A program made the translations under genes and the position numbers. Under the pieces are notes generated by a model. That model searched no databases. It was not told the DNA's origin and saw only the letters and a program-made list of their open reading frames with translations. Shown piece by piece: positions 26,046 to 35,045 of a stretch of 64,000 nt of DNA. The number at the start of each line of letters is the position of its first letter. The first letter of the stretch is position 1. This DNA comes from Aldersonia sp. NBC_00410 (lineage in GTDB: Bacteria; Actinomycetota; Actinomycetes; Mycobacteriales; Mycobacteriaceae), in NCBI RefSeq assembly GCF_026342035.1, contig NZ_JAPENM010000006.1:186001-250000 (forward strand), written 5' to 3'.

Positions 26046-26847
26046 GCGTGCTGACGGCGGGTCCATCAGGGACTGAGCCGGCACGGCTGTGCAAGCATGT
26101 CGTTAACTTCCTGCTCGAAAGCAGTTTCGCGGCAGCCTGCTGAGCGAGGAACGCCGCATGAGGATTCGCGCGGTGCCGATTCCGTAGCGCTCGGTGGGGT
26201 CGAGTCGGGCGGCGATTTCCGCGTCGACCTGGGTCGCCCCGCGGCCCGGGGTCGGTGCCTGTTCATGCGCGGAATCCGATCACGCACGTTCTCAGACCGG
26301 CCGCAGCGCGGGGTCTTTGGTCCCAGCGTCGTTGAGTCAGAGCAGATTGCCGCTCATATCGCCGCTTGTATTGACTCATTTGCAGGGTCGGACAGCTGCG
26401 GCGGGGAGTCACTGGTCGATCTCTATGTACCCGCGGCAGTTGCCGGCCGGGATCGCGAACGGCACCTTGCACAGCCAGCCGCCGGTGTTGATCCGTGCCT
26501 ACGCCCACAATTTCCCGGGGACCGGGACGTCCAGGATCAGCCCCTCGGCCCTTACCCGGAGTGGGAGGTCGTTCGCGGTGCGGCCGTCGGTGGAGCCGAT
26601 GTGCACGATGACCGGCGTCGGGGGTCTACGACGCGGTGCGGCGGGGGGTCGAACCCATCCCGCCAACTATCGAACAGACGTTCGATACTACTTCTTCCCG
26701 GCTTGCCGCGGACCACGCCCATCCGGCGGCCAGACTCACTGTGTCGCGCCCCACCATCGGGTGAACCCCGCGTTTACGGGGTCGAGAAGGTCGACTCGTT
26801 CTGATTCTTTCACGCCGGATAGCAGCGCGGCTTCGTAGTATCCGGAC
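26046..26847. other. 802-bp region without an intact gene
   Basis: Apart from the nonsense-broken fragment at 26409-26666, I see no convincing gene. Two long overlapping open frames on the + strand have low-complexity Arg/Gly/Ser composition and no ribosome site, and are treated as chance. The last ~100 bp probably hold the promoter of the kinase gene at 26848. Confidence 0.5.
26409..26666 (-). pseudogene. Fragment with one nonsense codon, family unknown
   Basis: On the reverse strand a protein-like stretch runs VIVHIGSTDGRTANDLPLRV, then VPVPGKLWA, then an in-frame TAG at 26499-26501. In the same frame it continues ARINTGGWLCKVPFAIPAGN and ends TGA at 26409-26411. Reading the TAG as TAC (Tyr) would join the two parts naturally. 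No start codon is obvious. I take it as the decayed 3' part of a gene of unknown function, possibly of phage type. Confidence 0.35.
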
Positions 26848-28413
26848 ATGCCCCTGAGCGACGGCGACACCTTCGCCGGCTTCCGAATCATCCGCCTACT
26901 CGGGGCAGGCGGCATGGGCGAGGTCTACCTGGCCCAACACCCAAGACTTCCGCGACGCGATGCCCTCAAACTCTTGCCCAGGGAATGGTCGGCTGACCCC
27001 GACTACCGGTCGCGCTTCGCTCGCGAAGCCGACCTTGCCTCGACCCTGTGGCATCCGCACATCGTCGGCGTACATGACCGCGGCGAGCACGAGGGCCAGC
27101 TGTGGATTTCGATGGACTTCGTCGACGGCGTCGACGCGGGCCACCTGCTGGCCGATCGTTATCCAGCCGGCATGCCGCTGGACGAGGTGGCCACAATCGT
27201 CACCGCGGTGGCGAGCGCGCTGGATTACGCACACAAGCAGGGCCTGCTGCACCGCGACATCAAGCCCGCGAACATCATGCTGACTCACGTCGACGACGAC
27301 GGTGACAAGCGAGTGCTGTTGACGGACTTCGGCATCGCCCGCAACGTCGATGACATCAGCGGGCTGACGACCACGAACATGACCGTCGGCACCGTCGCCT
27401 ACGCGGCACCCGAACAACTTATGGGCGAGGACATCGACGGTCGCGCGGATCAGTACGCCCTGGCATGCACCGCGTACCACCTGCTGGCCGGAGAGCAACT
27501 CTTTCCGCATTCGAACCCGGCCGTGGTGATCAGCCGCCACCTCAACGCTGCTCCGTCACCACTGTCCGATGCTCGGCCAGACCTTGCCGCGCTCGATCCC
27601 GTGTTCGCCGTCGCACTGGCCAAAAACCCCGAAGACCGCTACGCCCGCTGCCAGGGCTTCGCCCGCGACATCACCGCAGCTGCCACACAGAACGGTGCGG
27701 GTTTGCTTGCGACAGCCCGAATCCAGCAGGCACCTGCCCGGACCGCTGTACTCCCGGTCTCAAAAGGCGGCCGCCGCGTGCCGGTATGGACTGCTGTTCT
27801 CGTCGTCGCGGTATTGGTCGGCCTCGTAGCTGTCGGCACGGTGCTGTGGAGCCCCTGGGATCAACGAGACGAGGCATCACTCCCCGCTCCCACATCGACT
27901 ACACCCACAGCGAGCGCCGAACCGGCGCCGACCGCGACCGCCGCCGTCACCTCAAATGTCCCTCCGCCATTGGTCACGAGTAACCCGCCGCCGCCTTCCA
28001 CAACGCCGGCCTGGACCCTGCAGTACCCACCAGCCTCTGGCGCCCTCGGCGAGCCGTGTTACCCCTCCGGGGCCGTCGCCACCGCCCCGGACGGCACCCT
28101 CTACTACTGCACCGATGACGAATGGTCGCTCACCGGCGACGTCCCGAACCTGCCGATGATCGGTGAGTGGTGTACGGCCCCGGGCGCTATCGGCACCGGG
28201 CCGGACGGCACCCGCTACTACTGCTCGACAGTGCAATACACCGACGGTCACCAATGGTCACTCACGCCCGGCTTAATCCCTCGACCGAAGCCGTCTCCCG
28301 TAGTCGTTACGCCGGGCGCTTCTTGCATGGTTCCCGGCAGCGAGGCTGATTCAGCCTATGGACCCGTGTGGTGTAAACCGACCCGTTACGGCTACTACGC
28401 ATGGCTGCCATAG
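26848..28413 (+). CDS. PknF-like receptor Ser/Thr protein kinase
   Basis: The 521-aa protein has a Hanks-type kinase domain (residues 1-280): glycine loop LGAGGMGEVYLAQHPRLPR, Lys41 (DALKLL), catalytic HRDIKPAN at 135-142, DFG at 160-162 and APEQLMG. The wording is very close to mycobacterial PknF. A Lys/Arg-rich juxtamembrane stretch leads to one membrane helix (about 312-334). Outside the membrane come a Pro/Thr-rich linker and two similar Cys-bearing repeats (GEPCYPSGAVAT and GEWCTAPGAIGT, each followed by APDGT or GPDGT and YYC). It is intact and catalytically complete. It is surprising cargo for an island, since no partner gene is adjacent. Confidence 0.92.
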   Translation: MPLSDGDTFAGFRIIRLLGAGGMGEVYLAQHPRLPRRDALKLLPREWSADPDYRSRFAREADLASTLWHPHIVGVHDRGEHEGQLWISMDFVDGVDAGHLLADRYPAGMPLDEVATIVTAVASALDYAHKQGLLHRDIKPANIMLTHVDDDGDKRVLLTDFGIARNVDDISGLTTTNMTVGTVAYAAPEQLMGEDIDGRADQYALACTAYHLLAGEQLFPHSNPAVVISRHLNAAPSPLSDARPDLAALDPVFAVALAKNPEDRYARCQGFARDITAAATQNGAGLLATARIQQAPARTAVLPVSKGGRRVPVWTAVLVVAVLVGLVAVGTVLWSPWDQRDEASLPAPTSTTPTASAEPAPTATAAVTSNVPPPLVTSNPPPPSTTPAWTLQYPPASGALGEPCYPSGAVATAPDGTLYYCTDDEWSLTGDVPNLPMIGEWCTAPGAIGTGPDGTRYYCSTVQYTDGHQWSLTPGLIPRPKPSPVVVTPGASCMVPGSEADSAYGPVWCKPTRYGYYAWLP

Positions 28414-28846
28414 GACTAAACCCGATTACCTAAACGTTAGTGCGGCGGCTCACGCCTTCACGAGTCTCCGGTCACCAGCGTGGCCCCATGGTCGGCGTGT
28501 AGTCGGAGAACAACTCGCGGTGGATCGCCTCGGTCATGTTCGGCCCGGTCTCCGGGCGCTCGGGCGGACAGTCCGGGGCGCGCGCGGTCGGTCCCGCGGA
28601 TCGCGGCGACGGTCGTTTCCTCGGGTGCTGCGATACCCCATGTGTGGATGAGCCTTTCGCTCAGTGAATGATTGCGCCGCCAGCGTCGGAGTCGATGTCT
28701 ACGATGCTGTCCCACCGCTCCGGATCGTCCTCGACCACGATGCCGCGCCCCCTGCCGCGCCAAGCATGCCCACCATCGCACCCGGCCTGCCGGGGCGTTC
28801 TGGTGGCCGTCGGGTATCCGAATTGCGGCGCGAGCACATAGCCGCT
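28414..28846. other. 433-bp gap, no gene recognised
   Basis: The gap lies between the convergent kinase and polymerase-like genes. Short open frames on both strands are Arg/Ala-rich and lack ribosome sites. No hairpin with a T-tract was found. Confidence 0.5.
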
Positions 28847-30649
28847 TCATCGACCGGGGGCCCCGGGAACTGTGCCTGTCGCTGCCGTGAAACGTCGGGC
28901 CGCCCAATGCAGCTGGCTCGACGGCGACTCCTCCGAGCATGACGGCAGCTCCCAGAGCTCAATCAAGTCCGGCTGTTGGGGTGAGTCTGCTGCCGTTTCA
29001 CCGATGAAAGGCCTTCTTGTCGGTCGATTCGTGGGTGGATCGTGCCAATTGGGCGCCCGGGCAGGTGATGTGGGGCCGGTCAGGGAGGTAGTGGTGTCGA
29101 TTTCGCGTTTCCGGCTCCCATGATCGGGTCTATCGGATTCATCGGGCCGTTCCTGTCCTTGCAGGTCGGAAGGTGTTACCTCCAATTGGATAGCGGGGCT
29201 GGGGTCGAGGGGGGTGTCCCGGGCGGCGAGGACCTCGGGGTGGTGGTGTCCTGGACGATGTTGGGGGATACCCCCGGTGCACCGAGCGGTGGCATTGGGC
29301 GGTTGGTGGTCTTGGTCAGCGATGTCGGTATGTACCAGCGGTGACCCCGCGCCGATGAGATCCTCGATGGTGGTGAAGACGGCCCGGGATTCTTTGAGTT
29401 TGAGTGTTAGGCCGTGGTGTCGGGCTACCTCCTTCATCGTCTGGCGTAACGCCCCGGCGTCGATGTCGGCGACGAGGAATGAGTCATGGATGGGGAGTGG
29501 GCAGCGTCCTGTCCGGTGGATCATCTCAGTCATGACCTCAATGGCCATGTCGGAGTCCCGCCGTTGGAATCGGGCTCCGCAGTCTGAGTTGAAGTAGTCC
29601 TTGATTCGGCGGTGTTTGTACTCGATGGCCTTCAGGAGGCGGTTGGTGAATGTCTGGTGACCCCACCACCGCTGCTGAGCCTCAACCCCGTTCGCCGCGC
29701 GCAGCGCCGCGTCGTCGTGCAGCGCCTTGGCAACTGCCAGGACGGCACTGCGCCGGTTCTGGCCGTTGAACGCGATGTTGACCGCGATCTTGACCACCCG
29801 CCGGTCGAATCCGTCGATCTCGTAGGGGTCACCCTCCGGCATCGTCGCGCCGGCCTCCGCGTACGCCATCGTGGGGTGCAGGGTCGAGTAGTCGATTTCG
29901 ACCATGGGGTGCAAGACGCCGTCGATCATGCACTCCAGTTGGCGACGGTCGCGGGAGCGCATGTTCTGGAACGAGGCGCCGTGGCAGTAGAACCGACCGC
30001 CACGGTCGAAGGATCCGTTGAAGATTCGTCGTCCGACGGGGATCTCGACGCGCTTCCCGAATTGCCGCAGATCGAGACGGGAGAGGCTCTCGTTCACCAC
30101 CGCCACCTGCTCGCGATTGGCGGTCGTTTCGGCGGTGTCCTGGTAGTCGATGATCGTCTTGTCGGCGCCGCGGAGCACGATCGTCTCCGCAGGTAGGGTC
30201 AGCCGGCGAGGCGCGGACACGTCGAGGAGTGGCCCCACCAGCGCCACCAGGGCGCCGGTCGCCCATGCCACCGACTGGCGTCCCGGGCTGTTCGTGCACC
30301 AGATCCCGGGGGTTTGCAGGATCAGGCCGGCGCTGCCGAGGGTATCCATGCCGCGGACGGTGTAGTGCCAAGTGTTACGTGGGTCGCCGTCGCGGTATCG
30401 CCGCGGTGTGCGGTAGGCGTCCTTTCCGCGGGCGAAGTGCACCCCGTTGCCGGTGATCTTCTCCTCGGTGACGAGGGACCGTGCGATACCCGCGATGGCG
30501 AGCGTCATCGCGACGGTCAAGTCCTCCGGCAGGTACGGGGCGAGTCGGTCGGCGATCGGCCACAGCTGGTCATCGGCCCACCCCAGAACCAGGGGGCTGT
30601 GGTTGCCGAATACCGGGTTGTCGAACAGGGAGCGATAAGTCGTCGTCAT
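28847..30649 (-). CDS. Single-subunit polymerase-like protein (family A / T7 RNAP-type palm)
   Basis: ATG 30649 gives 600 residues; the frame is open to 30871. A putative motif A is VEIDYSTLHPTMAYAEAG, with metal-binding Asp253. Motif B-like RRVVKIAVNIAFNG (283-296) has an R-x3-K-x6-F-x-G pattern recalling the O-helix of family A polymerases and T7-type RNA polymerases. Motif C is PIHDSFLV, with His388-Asp389. GGRFYCHGASFQNMRSRDRR (217-236) and a Q-x2-DS phrase (362-366) lie in between. Residues from about 440 are Pro/His/Asp-rich and probably disordered. No exonuclease or primase motif is visible. The two metal Asp residues are present, so activity is plausible. Whether it makes DNA, RNA or a primer is unknown. 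It is preceded by a 56-aa Cys protein. Confidence 0.7.
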   Translation of the reverse strand: MTTTYRSLFDNPVFGNHSPLVLGWADDQLWPIADRLAPYLPEDLTVAMTLAIAGIARSLVTEEKITGNGVHFARGKDAYRTPRRYRDGDPRNTWHYTVRGMDTLGSAGLILQTPGIWCTNSPGRQSVAWATGALVALVGPLLDVSAPRRLTLPAETIVLRGADKTIIDYQDTAETTANREQVAVVNESLSRLDLRQFGKRVEIPVGRRIFNGSFDRGGRFYCHGASFQNMRSRDRRQLECMIDGVLHPMVEIDYSTLHPTMAYAEAGATMPEGDPYEIDGFDRRVVKIAVNIAFNGQNRRSAVLAVAKALHDDAALRAANGVEAQQRWWGHQTFTNRLLKAIEYKHRRIKDYFNSDCGARFQRRDSDMAIEVMTEMIHRTGRCPLPIHDSFLVADIDAGALRQTMKEVARHHGLTLKLKESRAVFTTIEDLIGAGSPLVHTDIADQDHQPPNATARCTGGIPQHRPGHHHPEVLAARDTPLDPSPAIQLEVTPSDLQGQERPDESDRPDHGSRKREIDTTTSLTGPTSPARAPNWHDPPTNRPTRRPFIGETAADSPQQPDLIELWELPSCSEESPSSQLHWAARRFTAATGTVPGAPGR

Positions 30650-30837
30650 GCCGGCCCGCCGCCGGCCCGGGTGGCCAGGATCGCCTGCAACATCGGGATC
30701 CGTGGTGGGGCGAGCGGGGATGCCTGGTCGGCCGGCTCCCGATGCTGCGCCTCGTACGACCTGAGTGCGCGCGGTGGTGATGTCCTGCACCGTGATTCGC
30801 CTCCAACCAACCGGACGGCCGTCGTTGGCGAGGCGAT

Positions 30838-31008
30838 CTACCTCGTCGCCTCTTCTGGAGGGAACCGGCAATAAATGCAGTGAGCCGGCGTGAGATACGC
30901 GACGACGGCACCGGCCTCGCAGAATCCGGGTGGGTTACCGGCCGGATGAGAGGTACCGACGGTCGCGTCGATTCCGCGTGGCAGACAGTGAATCTGCCGA
31001 CCGTGCAT
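30838..31008 (-). CDS. Small Cys-containing protein upstream of the polymerase-like gene
   Basis: ATG 31008 opens a 56-aa frame (MHGRQIHCLPRGIDATVG) ending PPEEATR. It has Cys8, then a C-x12-C-x2-C arrangement (CEAGAVVAYLTPAHCIYC), which could bind zinc or another metal with the nearby His residues. The frame continues upstream to 31236, but composition changes before the ATG. It lies 188 bp before the polymerase-like start and in the same direction, so co-expression is likely. The function is unknown. Confidence 0.5.
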   Translation of the reverse strand: MHGRQIHCLPRGIDATVGTSHPAGNPPGFCEAGAVVAYLTPAHCIYCRFPPEEATR

Positions 31009-31570
31009 CACCGCGGCCGCACACCCGGACTGCTGGACAGCGCGCGTCCAGCAACACAGCGAACCTGGCGTTGACTTGCCGCTGCTCCACTCGGCAGTCA
31101 AGTGCAGGGAATCTGCATACATCCGCGATGCTGGCCAACTGTCCGGCATCCTCGGAGCCGTATCGACTTGGGATGGCACGCCGTGATTGTTTGTTCGTTC
31201 GTGCGCGGAGCAGGATTTCCGCGCGCGATTGGCCACCCCGGCGGATGCGCGGACAACCCGACCTTACGTATTGAGGTCGTTCACAATGGCGATCGCCAAG
31301 CCCGGCTGACCAATTCGCCGCGCCTGCCGATGCCCCCCACTTCTCTACGAAAGGCGAACTGCAAGTGGGCTATAGGCTGCTCTCGCTATGGTGTCGCACG
31401 GCGGCGCCGGCGTATCCTACGAGCAACCTGATTCACAGCACGTCTCGCGAATCGCGAGCGATACAGATGGGCCGATGTTCAGTCCCCACGTGAGGTCTGA
31501 TCACCAAGCTCGCGCCGGACCCGGCCCGCCACGAGCGCTTTGAGACACACATAAACCCGTACCCGGCACG
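31009..31570. other. 562-bp gap with a possible leaderless 50-aa frame
   Basis: No recognised gene. CTATAGG (31370-31376) is followed 12 bp later by ATG 31388, which opens a 50-codon frame (MVSHGGAGVSYEQPDSQHVS) ending TGA near 31540. This may be chance. Other open frames are Arg-rich and lack ribosome sites. Confidence 0.35.
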
Positions 31571-31777
31571 TCAGGCGACATGGACCGTCACGGCTGCGCC
31601 AGCGAAGGTCGTACCGCGTGCGAACGTCGGTTCGGTTTGGGTCCAGGTGATCGGCCCTGCGCGCCCCTGTGCGGCCAGCATGCCGTCGAGCATGGCCGAC
31701 GCCGGCCCCTGGTGCGAGGTGACCTGGAACGAGCCAGCGGGAATGCACACGGTCGCGGTGTGCGTGGTGTCGAACAA
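31571..31777 (-). CDS. Hypothetical small protein, 68 aa
   Basis: The frame is open from GTG 31837, but TTG 31777 has AAAGGAG five bases upstream and is preferred. The product (LFDTTHTATVCIPAGSFQVT at the start, GTTFAGAAVTVHVA at the end) looks like a small beta-rich protein with one Cys and no membrane segment. It follows the HNH gene 31845-32861 on the same strand by 67 bp and could be co-transcribed. No family is recognised. Confidence 0.5.
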   Translation of the reverse strand: MFDTTHTATVCIPAGSFQVTSHQGPASAMLDGMLAAQGRAGPITWTQTEPTFARGTTFAGAAVTVHVA

Positions 31778-31844
31778 TGGCGCTCCTTTGGTGGTGGTGG
31801 TGTTCGTGCAGAGGGGTGTTCGTGCAGAACAATTCACACGGTCG

Positions 31845-32861
31845 CTACCCGCCGTCGGCTGCGGAACGCCATTCCGTCCAATGCCCTCGGAGCCATGCGC
31901 GCTGCTTCTCGCTGAGGTCTATGTGGACCCTTGTTCCGTGCAGATCTCGGTATGTCGGGTAGTCCAGCAGTTCGGCGGCGACATCTACAACGCCGGCGCC
32001 ATCCACCGCGATGAGGCCGATGTCGAACAGCCGATGGATGTCTCGGCGAAGGAGGACGCCGCCCTGATCCTTGTGCTCGCCGACCTTGGCATAGCTGTAG
32101 AGGTGACAGGCTTCGAGCGCGTCGGTTGGACACGGCCCGGTGATCGCACATGTTCGGTCGTACTGGGCGAGCAATGCCGCTCGGAATGCGGCTTGCCCGA
32201 TTCTCACCCGTACCGGCCGTGTCTTGTGCCCGCCGGCTATCTGCTCCGACGTCACGTCGAGGACGCGCAGCGGGTCACCCTGCGTGGCGCCACGTAGCGC
32301 GGCGCGAAAATCGTCCCACCTCAGCTGCCGGAAACTGTTCTGCGATTTGGGATACACGCACACGGATCGCAGCGTCGGACCGTCGAGCACACCCTCAAGA
32401 TCGACCCAAGCTTGTCCGTGGTTGCTGCGATATGTCGTCACCGTCTTTGTCGTGAATTCGGGCTGGTCGAACTCCGCGTGGCAGTCGTCGCACCGATAGG
32501 GCGGCTGCATTGTTGACCGCATCACCACATTCGCGCGGCCGCATTCCGGGCATCGGCTGGTCCGTTTCTCTTTGGTGCCGTGCTCGATATGTTCGATCAC
32601 GGATGCCCCGAGAAGCAGGTTGTCCCAAATGACGATCGCGTCGCCTTCGGCGACAGTGGCGTGGCTCGGCACCGAGCTATCCCACGAGTAGTGCGATGCT
32701 GCATCGTCGTCGTAGCGATCGCTGCCTATGAGGCGTCGATAATCCTCCTGCTTCGACTGCGCGAGCCATGCGCGCGCGCCTTCCACCTGTGTCAAACCTT
32801 CATCCCCTGGTCTCATCGTCGGCCAATACGTTGGATATACAGGACCGGGCTGACACACCAC
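31845..32861 (-). CDS. HNH endonuclease with N-terminal EVE/PUA-like domain
   Basis: Of 338 residues, about 20-98 (RYDDDAASHYSWDSSVPSHA, then EGDAIVIWDNLLLGASVIEH) read like a PUA/EVE-type base-recognition fold. A zinc ribbon follows (CPEC at 104-107, CDDC at 124-127). The C-terminal HNH domain (about 218-290) has C-x5-C (238, 244), ACHLYSYAKVG with His253, and GGVLLRRDIHRLFDIGLI with the last His. Similar architectures are modification-dependent (type IV) restriction enzymes that cut DNA with modified bases. This is inference by analogy. The start could also be ATG 32816. A second HNH gene diverges from it across about 300 bp. Confidence 0.75.
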   Translation of the reverse strand: MVCQPGPVYPTYWPTMRPGDEGLTQVEGARAWLAQSKQEDYRRLIGSDRYDDDAASHYSWDSSVPSHATVAEGDAIVIWDNLLLGASVIEHIEHGTKEKRTSRCPECGRANVVMRSTMQPPYRCDDCHAEFDQPEFTTKTVTTYRSNHGQAWVDLEGVLDGPTLRSVCVYPKSQNSFRQLRWDDFRAALRGATQGDPLRVLDVTSEQIAGGHKTRPVRVRIGQAAFRAALLAQYDRTCAITGPCPTDALEACHLYSYAKVGEHKDQGGVLLRRDIHRLFDIGLIAVDGAGVVDVAAELLDYPTYRDLHGTRVHIDLSEKQRAWLRGHWTEWRSAADGG

Positions 32862-33161
32862 GGCAATAGGATGACTCGACCGCCAGGACGATCACCGTTA
32901 CCTGCACTTGCAACCCGCGGCCCCCGGATGCGGACCGGGCAGAAATGCATGTTGTTCACCAGTCACGCCGGGCTGGTTCGGTTCCGCATCCTGGGTCACC
33001 GCGCCGGATACTCCAGGAGACCTAGAGCACCTGGCGAGCTCTGCCTACTTGGACTTCGCGGCGACCACATTGGTTCCCACTACCGGCGAGTGGTTCTCTG
33101 ATTCCTGACCAGGCCGGCATACCCGAGAGGCTTGTCGGCCCGCCGAGTCATACTCGATTCC

Positions 33162-34181
33162 ATGTCGTCCTTCCTTGCCGAACCCGGTGCGCTCACCTCG
33201 TGGCGTCAGGTCGTGCTCATGGGCGTGAACACGCGCACATACAAGTTCGCGCTGGGATCGGCGTTGCTCGATCTGGCGCGCGAGGGGCACGACGGTGTGC
33301 CATTGCGTGACCTCGCGGCGGCGTACGCGCAGGCTCTCGTGACGCGTCCCGGTGAATTCCCGCAAGCCCCGGCGGCGCAGACCCTCAGCGACGGAGACTT
33401 CTTGTCCGTGCTGCGGCGGGAACGGGCCGAATCGCTGGCCGAGGGCAGGCCGAGCGACGAACTCGTCGATGCGGCCGTGAAGTCGATGCCCGGCATGGTG
33501 ATGCAGAAGTTTCACAACCTGCGCGCGATCGGTGAAGTGCCACATACGTTCTACGAGATCGTCGGCAGGGGGAACGCCCGAATGGTGCGCTTCACGTCCG
33601 AGCTGGTGAAGGTCGCAGCCGTGGACACGCTGCTTGTGTCCGAACTCGACGCTCGATGGTCGATCGTGGAAACGTCGTTCGATGCAGGGATCGGTCGAAG
33701 TCTGATCGGTGGCGTCGACGTCAGCGTCGACAGTGAGACGCTGTTGGTGCGCCGCGTTGCGGTGACCGGAGTAAGGCAGGCGATTGACGGCTTCCAAGGT
33801 GGTCGATGCTTCTACTGCGGTGCGCCGTTCGAAGATCTCGGCGTCGACGTGCACGTCGACCACGTGTTTCCGTTCTCCTGGATGAACACTGGAAGCTGGC
33901 GCGGCCCGGATCTCAATCACATCTGGAATCTCGTGCTCGCGTGCGCGCCGTGCAATATGACCAAGAGCAACCGCCCGCCGTCGGCATTGGAAATCAAGCG
34001 GCTGCTGGAGCGAAACGATGCTATCGACCTGTCGCCGCATCCGTTGCGCCGCACGATCGAGATCACGATGGGGACCATCGGGCCGACGGCCGCCGACCGA
34101 GCCCGTCAGCGACGCGAGTTTGTCGCTGCCGTCTGGCTGCTGACCACCGACGGACCCTCAGGACTTTCCTCACGCGTGTGA
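33162..34181 (+). CDS. HNH endonuclease-domain protein
   Basis: ATG 33162 gives 339 aa. The C-terminal HNH domain has Cys216-x2-Cys219 (CFYCGAPF), VDHVFPFSW with His234, NHIWNLVLA with Asn256, and CAPCNMTKSN (261-270) with Asn265, a complete zinc-stabilised nuclease motif. The N-terminal ~200 residues (TSWRQVVLMGVNTRTYKFAL at the start) are an uncharacterised helical region that often precedes this HNH type in defence islands. It is transcribed away from the EVE/HNH gene. Whether it acts alone is unknown. Confidence 0.8.
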   Translation: MSSFLAEPGALTSWRQVVLMGVNTRTYKFALGSALLDLAREGHDGVPLRDLAAAYAQALVTRPGEFPQAPAAQTLSDGDFLSVLRRERAESLAEGRPSDELVDAAVKSMPGMVMQKFHNLRAIGEVPHTFYEIVGRGNARMVRFTSELVKVAAVDTLLVSELDARWSIVETSFDAGIGRSLIGGVDVSVDSETLLVRRVAVTGVRQAIDGFQGGRCFYCGAPFEDLGVDVHVDHVFPFSWMNTGSWRGPDLNHIWNLVLACAPCNMTKSNRPPSALEIKRLLERNDAIDLSPHPLRRTIEITMGTIGPTAADRARQRREFVAAVWLLTTDGPSGLSSRV

Positions 34182-34501
34182 AGCAGCACTCGGCAAATAC
34201 GCGCTGTCAGCGACTGTCGAGGTCCGCCGACCGGCACACGTCACCCATTGGCGGTGTCGCGACAGTCTCCCCACACACCTGGAATTAGTGCGTCCGGTGC
34301 GCGCTGCCGCACCGGCACGCCTGCCAGCCGACGAGCACCTTGGTACGCGGTGAACTCGTGCCGGTCGGGCGGTGCTCCGGAGCTACATCAACCCAACCTT
34401 TTCCGTGCGGCGCAGGCTCGTCGTTATACGGCTAATCATGCCGCCCGCCGGGTCAAGGAGAGCGCACCTGGCGGGCCTATCTGGTTCCGTTGATGTTTGG
34501 G
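34182..34501. other. 320-bp gap, nothing recognised
   Basis: The intergenic region lies between two convergent genes. Only short, low-complexity open frames are present. No clear terminator is visible. Confidence 0.5.
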
Positions 34502-34924
34502 TCAGTAGTTGGCGCAGTAGGCATAGCCGTAGTCGTTGGTGTCGCGGCATTGCAGCACGCCGTTGAGGTAGATCGAGACCGAGGTGTAGTCCGACCAGGA
34601 GGGCGCGTCGAAGGACACCAGCAGCGCGTCGGTGACGTCCGGGTCGTACATGGTCACGTCCAGGTAGCCGCAGTAGGTGCCGTTGCTCTGCCGGGTGGGC
34701 AGCGTGGTGTAGTACTCGCCGGTCATGTCGCCGTCGGCGGCGCGGTAGTCGAAGTAGCCGTAGCTCGCGTCCGAGCAGACGCCGTAGCGCACCACGTCGT
34801 AGGAGGGGGTCGGGGCCGGACCTTCACTGGATCCACTGGATCCCCAGGACTGAGCCGAGGCGGCGGGTGCGAGGACGAGCGTGCTTGCTGCGGCCAGGAC
34901 GGCGGCAGCGATTGTGCGTTTCAT
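34502..34924 (-). CDS. Small secreted protein with signal peptide
   Basis: ATG 34924 starts a classical signal peptide (MKRTIAAAVLAAASTLVLAP, then AASAQS with an AxA cleavage site near residue 25). The mature ~115-aa domain is Tyr/Ser/Asp-rich with four Cys (GVCSD, TYCGY, LQCRD, YAYCANY) that could form two disulfides. It is probably a small beta-sandwich exported to the cell surface or medium. The upstream extension of the frame to 35608 lies inside another gene and is rejected. It is co-directional with the Mrr-like gene. The role is unknown. Confidence 0.75.
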   Translation of the reverse strand: MKRTIAAAVLAAASTLVLAPAASAQSWGSSGSSEGPAPTPSYDVVRYGVCSDASYGYFDYRAADGDMTGEYYTTLPTRQSNGTYCGYLDVTMYDPDVTDALLVSFDAPSWSDYTSVSIYLNGVLQCRDTNDYGYAYCANY

Positions 34925-35045
34925 TAGGGTTTGCTTTCTTCTTCGGATGTTGTTTGTTGGACTGGCGGTGGGCGGAGTCGGTTCCGCACGCCCGGCGACC
35001 TTGGCCCGCGATTCGCTGCTTCCGAATAGCGGCGGCTTGGGGATA

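Noticed and set aside
26097-26804. Two long overlapping + strand frames before the kinase
   Set aside because: Low-complexity composition, no ribosome site and no recognisable domain. The reverse strand carries the more protein-like fragment.
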